Shown here piece by piece: positions 59,376-64,000 of a stretch of DNA of 64,000 nucleotides. This DNA comes from Sebastes aleutianus (lineage: Eukaryota > Chordata > Actinopteri > Perciformes > Sebastidae). The translations under genes were made by a program, and so were the position numbers. Under the pieces are notes generated by a model, which was not told the DNA's origin, searched no databases, and was given only the letters and a program-made list of their open reading frames with translations. The first letter of the stretch is position 1. Each line of letters opens with the position of its first letter. The DNA lies in NCBI GenBank assembly GCA_916700875.1, contig CAKAKS010000039.1, positions 16,093,139-16,157,138 of the forward strand. Direction: 5' to 3'.

Positions 59376-59421
59376 GAACAAGCGTCCTTGTCACGCGGCT
59401 ATACCATGGAAGACGGACTTG
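59376..59421 (+). other. Weak candidate exon with an optimal ATG context
   Basis: A strong acceptor (TTTATTCTCTCCTGCAG, ending 59375) precedes an ATG at 59406 in the perfect context ACCATGG, opening a frame that reads MEDGL and then G across a weak donor (CTTG|GTATTA). If not spliced there, the frame stops after 22 codons. A better donor GTAAGC lies at 59541. It could be an alternative first coding exon, or chance within a regulatory element. Confidence 0.22.
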
Positions 59422-59680
59422 GTATTAATATTAATGAACATGCGCTGACAATGTCAGGTTTTAATGGATAATAAATTAAAGGATTCTCATTGATAATTAA
59501 CTTTGTGTGGGCAATAAACACCCAAGGCAGGATGCCGTCTTTGTAAGCAACGATATTTTAATAAATCATAAGAGGGATTGAAAATGGTTTATTCTTTCCT
59601 GTCGCGCGGATCGTATTCGAGCCACACAACCCGTAAAGGAAAGATGCGATTGGGAAATTAAGGGGAAGAAAGAAGGCCAA
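59400..59680. promoter_or_regulatory. Candidate conserved non-coding block
   Basis: Runs of homeodomain-type sites (ATTAATATTAATGAAC, GATAATAAATTAAAGG, TGATAATTAACTTTG), then GGCAATAAACACCC (forkhead-type AATAAACA) and CpGs in CTGTCGCGCGGATCG. No repeats, and unusually motif-dense for its AT content. A prime candidate for deep conservation. Confidence 0.38.
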
Positions 59681-61190
59681 ATAGCAGTATCGTGTTCGCT
59701 AAGTACGTGAAAATGTATTTTCCTTCTCTATCAGTCTCATGGTATCGTATCACACTGGAGTCAAGGGGGAGGCTAAAGGTTAGAACTCTGAAACATGGCA
59801 TTGATCTCAACACCTGACAGCATCTCTCTCTCTGTTTCTCACTGTCTCCTTTTGTTTTTTGTAATTATAACACACATCATTTGTTGCCTTTGTTACTTTT
59901 GTTTCCATTGTGATATAAAACAAACCAAGCAACCAAGACAAAATAACAATAATAACATGATTGTTACCGAGATGTATTGTATATCCATGGTGTTATCAAA
60001 GACGGTATTTTAGGACAAATTATTCTCTTATCTTATTCTCTCTATTGCATCGGCCCAGACGTAAGTCTGAAACCAAAGGTGTTGTCGAGCCCGGTGTGCT
60101 CTGCATATCATAAATCAGACCTAACTGACATTTTTTTAAAGAGAATGAATATCCACCCACTCTCTGTGGAAGGGCCATGGTATTTGTATGGTCAATGTGA
60201 CCTTTCTCCATACCCTCTCAGATTAGGTGTACGACATAGAAAATTGCGCTCTTGCTGCAGTCCATAAATCATACCAGGCCATTTTTTTCTTTAAAGAGGT
60301 ATGTAAATACCAGTGTACTAGCTAGGTAAACAACACTAACCCTGATACAAATGGCTTGAAAATTGAAGAAAAGCACCTTATTTTCAGCTGAAATTGCTTT
60401 TGAAACCCAGTCCTGGCACATGGGATGAAGGAGCCATGAAATGATTTGTGCTGGGGGAATAGAAATGGGTTGATGATAACCACACTCGACACAGTTCCTG
60501 TGTTGGGGAGTTCTAGCAATGATCAAAGATATCATTGTTGCACATTATTTCCCCCCATGCAGACCCCAAATGCATCAGTATCTGAAGTGACATCCACCCC
60601 CATGCACTCAGAGTATATTTCTCGTTTTAGGGGACAAAGGCCCTCCACCACAGTACAGCAAGGGCCGAGCTTAACCAGCCAGTCCTGCTGCTGCCGTGCA
60701 AGCCCCTTAGAGAACTTGTATTAAACATTGGTTAACATAGTGAAAACAATCAGTACGATTCCTTTACATTATGTAAAGAGTAAAACGTTTGCATTAAATG
60801 CAATTACTATAATATGAATTATTAGACTATAATATGATACATCATATATAGAGAGATCATCTTGTTTCAAAATAAAATAGAAGTCAAATGACCAAAGTTT
60901 TCCAACTCGGGGAAGACATTTCAATTTCTAAATTATAGTCCATGTCAGAATAACAGGATGCAATTTTGTTCAGCAACTGAAATTGAAGCGAAATCCTATG
61001 CCAAAGAAAGAGGTTTTGTTGTAATCTACAACAGCAGTCAGTGTAGACCAATGGACATATAGTACTCAACGGAAATGTAAAATCTGTGTGGTTTATTTGC
61101 AACATAATTGCTGTATGATAGAAACTGAAGTGGAAAATAATAGGTCCCATTTATGGCACAGTTTATACACTAGATTATTGGGTTTGCAGC
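59680..61190. other. Non-coding, no gene seen
   Basis: 60040-60260 and 60360-60720 are repeat-poor with balanced composition and could be regulatory; 60720-60900 is AT-rich. Frames of 60-96 codons have no domains. Confidence 0.45.
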
Positions 61191-61790
61191 AAATGTGGAG
61201 CCTCAGTCTGTCCCCTCAGAGACCTCGTCCATGTGTGGAGCTGGACTACTCTTAGTATCACATGTAGACAAAAGGGTATTCATCTGGTCAGCGTGTTAAC
61301 CAAGTATAACGAGCCAGTAGGCATCTTTGGCTACACTATGGCTGCCTTAAAAGCCAAAAACAGTGTCATTGCAGAATGCAGTGTTAGTTGTACCATTTCT
61401 TTAAACCTAAGTATGGCCTTTTTGGCAACTCATCAACACTTGCAATCCTGCACAGTGAGTCTCAAGGAGAGCTGCAGGGCACAACCCATGACAGCCAGAG
61501 GGACGGCTAATTCCCAACATCTGGTACAAGCTGGTGCTGTCCGTAGTATCGCCGTGATCGTCGTATCGCTGTGGTGGACGCTGCTTGGCAGCTTGTGGCA
61601 TCAGACTGTTGAAGAATCACCCCCATCGTGTTCAAGCAGAATGGGCGGAGAGCAAACTGTTTCATTTCAGCACGGTGGACCATTGATGCCTGCAGTAGAT
61701 CCCCTGTTATCTAATCAAACAGCACTGGTCAGTTATGATGCCAACTCCTAAATCCACAGCCGTCTGTAAAGCCGTGGGGGGAGATTAACC
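61190..61790. promoter_or_regulatory. Candidate conserved non-coding block over a long chance frame
   Basis: The plus strand is open for 172 codons (61233-61751), but the translation has no domain or signal and a frame of this size is expected by chance. The DNA is repeat-poor and CpG-bearing (GTATCGCCGTGATCGTCGTA near 61548). I favour regulatory DNA over a gene. Confidence 0.28.
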
Positions 61791-62560
61791 GCTACAGCGC
61801 CAATGTCCTACATTCAAAGACTTCCTCTTAAGATCTCTTTTTCTGGAAAGTACAGTTATCCATACAAGCAAACACAGACAGACACACACACAGACATACA
61901 GCCTAAAGTAAGAGTCCTTCATGCTGTAATGGGGCTATCACAAAGACCACACAGCTTGCATTTTGGAAGAAGACTTGATGCTTTCTAAACCCTCTTTGTC
62001 TGAGACCACTAGAATATCTCAAAGAGGCTTGAGTCTCTGCCGTCGTGAAGCCTTGGAGAATGTGTTGTTTTGCCATGTAGGTAAGATCCCCCATGAGTAG
62101 AAGAGAATAAGAACTCACAAAGAAAGGTGGCCCAAGACATTTATCCTTTCTGTCTTGCCGTCTGCAGGAGCCCTAATAGGACCACGCTTTCCACCGTTAC
62201 GCTGCTATGTGGGTGCACTTCATTATAACCCAAGAAGCAGAAGCTCTCACACAGCCAGCAAAGAGCTCTGGGCACTTTTTTAATATTTATATCGCAGTCT
62301 GGTGTGGCAGTAATGATATTAGGGAGCTGACGAAATTCTCCACCCAGCTGGACATGTTAATTGAGAAGCCACGATTTAAAGGCAAAGTTCACATTTGTGC
62401 AGATGGTGGGACAATGCAAGATGGCAGACCTAGGTCAGTGTCATTTCCAAGCTATACCTTAATGGCAGCAATTTTTTCTCTCTCCTTTTTTTCCTCAAGT
62501 TTGACACATACTAGTCCCCTAGGTCCATAGCCGTCTTTGGGGCTGGTCCCTGTACCTTGG
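61790..62560. other. Non-coding, weak regulatory candidates
   Basis: ACAGACACACACACAGAC simple sequence at 61876-61897. 62000-62480 is repeat-poor with a lone donor-like TAG|GTAAGA at 62080 that has no convincing acceptor. No gene seen. Confidence 0.4.
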
Positions 62561-64000
62561 TGCCCTTGACGGAGGACTATATATTACAGTTGATATAATG
62601 GCAGCGTTCTCTGTCCCACCTCCACTTTCAGGGTTAGTGTGTGCATTTGTGTGGCATGAATATGTGATTGTGTGAATTTGTTGGCCATAGAGGAAAAGGG
62701 GTATTATAAAAAATGACATTTTTAATAATTTAAATGAAAGAAAAACCCATGTTTTATTATTTTATTTTTTATTTTTCAAATGTACAAATTATATTTTAAA
62801 AAGGCTGTCTCACCTTGATATTAATGAGCTTTGAGGGTGAAATACATGAATGAAAAATAAGTTGAGCTTCTCATTTGTTATCAAAAACTGGTAATAGCTG
62901 CTGGTTACTGCCCTGGAGAACTGTACCTAAAAGTTATGGGACTTTGTACAAATGTCTCATGAAACAGGACATTATTATTATACACCAGAGCCAACTGCCG
63001 TAGGGTCCAAGTTTATCTCCTACAAATACATGTCCCCTCACTCAGGGACCTGTCCTTATAAATTATATGCAGAATTGTGCGATGATAATGTGGCTTTAAA
63101 TTAAATAGTATTTGTATGATTTAAAAAAAAACAATGTTAGATTTAAAATAGAATATCAAGGCTAATTAAATTATAAAGTTATATTACACCAGTGTAAACA
63201 GTAAGATGATTGCGCTGCATGCAGGCGTCAGTGAAAGTCACACCGCTGGGAAGTCTAACAGATGGGTTTATCCTTAGCGAGATGGATACTGTCGCACCAC
63301 ACATCTACATCAAATTAGAGTACCCAGAGTGAGTCCTCCCCCCACTCTGACCATACACCGGAAAGCAGGTGTCTGCTTAATAATTTGGTCAAAGATCAGT
63401 GAGTTAAAGGTTGAGGCCAGGGGCAGAGAGGGCCGGGGTCATCCTGGTGGTAGGGAGGTGGTGAGACATGATCTCCTCAAGTCTGGAACAGCCAAACCCC
63501 AAGGTCATCCATTAGTGCTCTGGCCCATTGGTGCTGGAAGACCCACAATAAATTTACCGTGCACCCTTAACCCTTTTAATACTCACCATGACCCAGATGA
63601 GGAGATCAGCTCCCTTAGGGAGGGGCACATTACATTATTAGCACAGCACATTCATCCATTGACAGCTATTATATTCTAACAGTGTATTATGGGTGACTTC
63701 ATACTGTAAATACTTCAACACAAACACGAGACAATAATGTGCATTACAGTCATTCTTTTAACATTTTTGCTTAGCTGTGAGATCAGTATATTTTAATCAA
63801 TGAAATTGCCTGAATAAGTCTTCTTCTGAGTCACGTTAATAATACTGTGAGTGAGATTGCATCTTTAATTTAAATTACTGCAAGATATTTTAATATCTAG
63901 AATCCCTCCCCTGGCCATCTGTGATCACTTTCAAACATGCAGATGATAGTGTCAGCGTCTGGCCAAATTTTTAGAGAACATCTGAGTTATGACTGATCAT
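62560..64000. other. Non-coding to the window end, no gene seen
   Basis: 62690-63200 is AT-rich with T/A-rich low-complexity near 62755-62800. 63320-63560 is GC-richer and repeat-poor. A 116-codon plus-strand frame at 63329-63679 has no domain. The window ends in AT-rich DNA with no feature cut off that I can see. Confidence 0.45.

Noticed and set aside
61233..61751. 172-codon open frame on the plus strand
   Set aside because: Same argument: expected by chance, no recognisable domain, no splice context, no favourable start context.
62040..62090. Donor-like TAG|GTAAGA as the end of an exon
   Set aside because: No plausible acceptor with a pyrimidine tract within a usual exon length upstream.

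Overview
This window looks like about 64 kb of non-coding DNA from a ray-finned fish nuclear genome, probably a spiny-rayed teleost. The base composition is AT-rich, no reading frame resembles a known protein, and there is no operon-like packing. The dispersed repeats are of kinds I recall as typical of teleosts: short hAT-like elements with GATTAATCG-rich ends, elements bounded by CAGTGGTGG, a LINE-type tail ending in a TATAAATAAAATTGACTTG-like sequence, and long TCTA, GT and AAT microsatellites. The organism call rests on recognising these repeat families from general knowledge, not on a database search.

Layout. 1-5.9 kb is repeat-poor non-coding DNA. 5.9-6.9 kb is a TCTA microsatellite interleaved with four copies of a roughly 200-bp unit, ending in a large foldback. 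7.1-7.43 kb is a CpG-rich block ending in a good splice donor, the best candidate for a promoter plus non-coding first exon on the + strand. Two further candidate 5' untranslated exons follow (9088-9168 and 11615-11681), each with an acceptor and a donor. If these are real, the remaining 52 kb is largely intron or gene desert of that gene, which I cannot name.

16.5-24.4 kb is a cluster of short DNA transposons, including a tandem duplication of about 615 bp that formed after a MITE had inserted. 25.7-26.5 kb, 28.4-29.2 kb and 48.9-49.7 kb hold further elements, the last with a MITE nested in it. The DNA between them (8.4-9.6, 14.8-16.1, 18.5-19.6, 21.4-22.6, 29.2-32.3, 34.9-35.4, 37.1-37.6, 43.0-43.4, 45.5-47.7, 50-52.8, 55.6-56, 57.5-62.5 kb) is repeat-poor, keeps many CpGs and carries groups of transcription-factor-like motifs. 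That is the usual look of conserved non-coding elements around a developmental regulator. Conservation cannot be seen from one sequence, so all such calls have low confidence.

I found no protein-coding gene, tRNA, rRNA, CRISPR array or complete autonomous transposon. The strongest observations are structural: exact target-site duplications, the MITE-bearing tandem duplication, the microsatellite and foldback array beside the candidate promoter, and the candidate non-coding exon chain. I see no convincing evidence of a new biological system.
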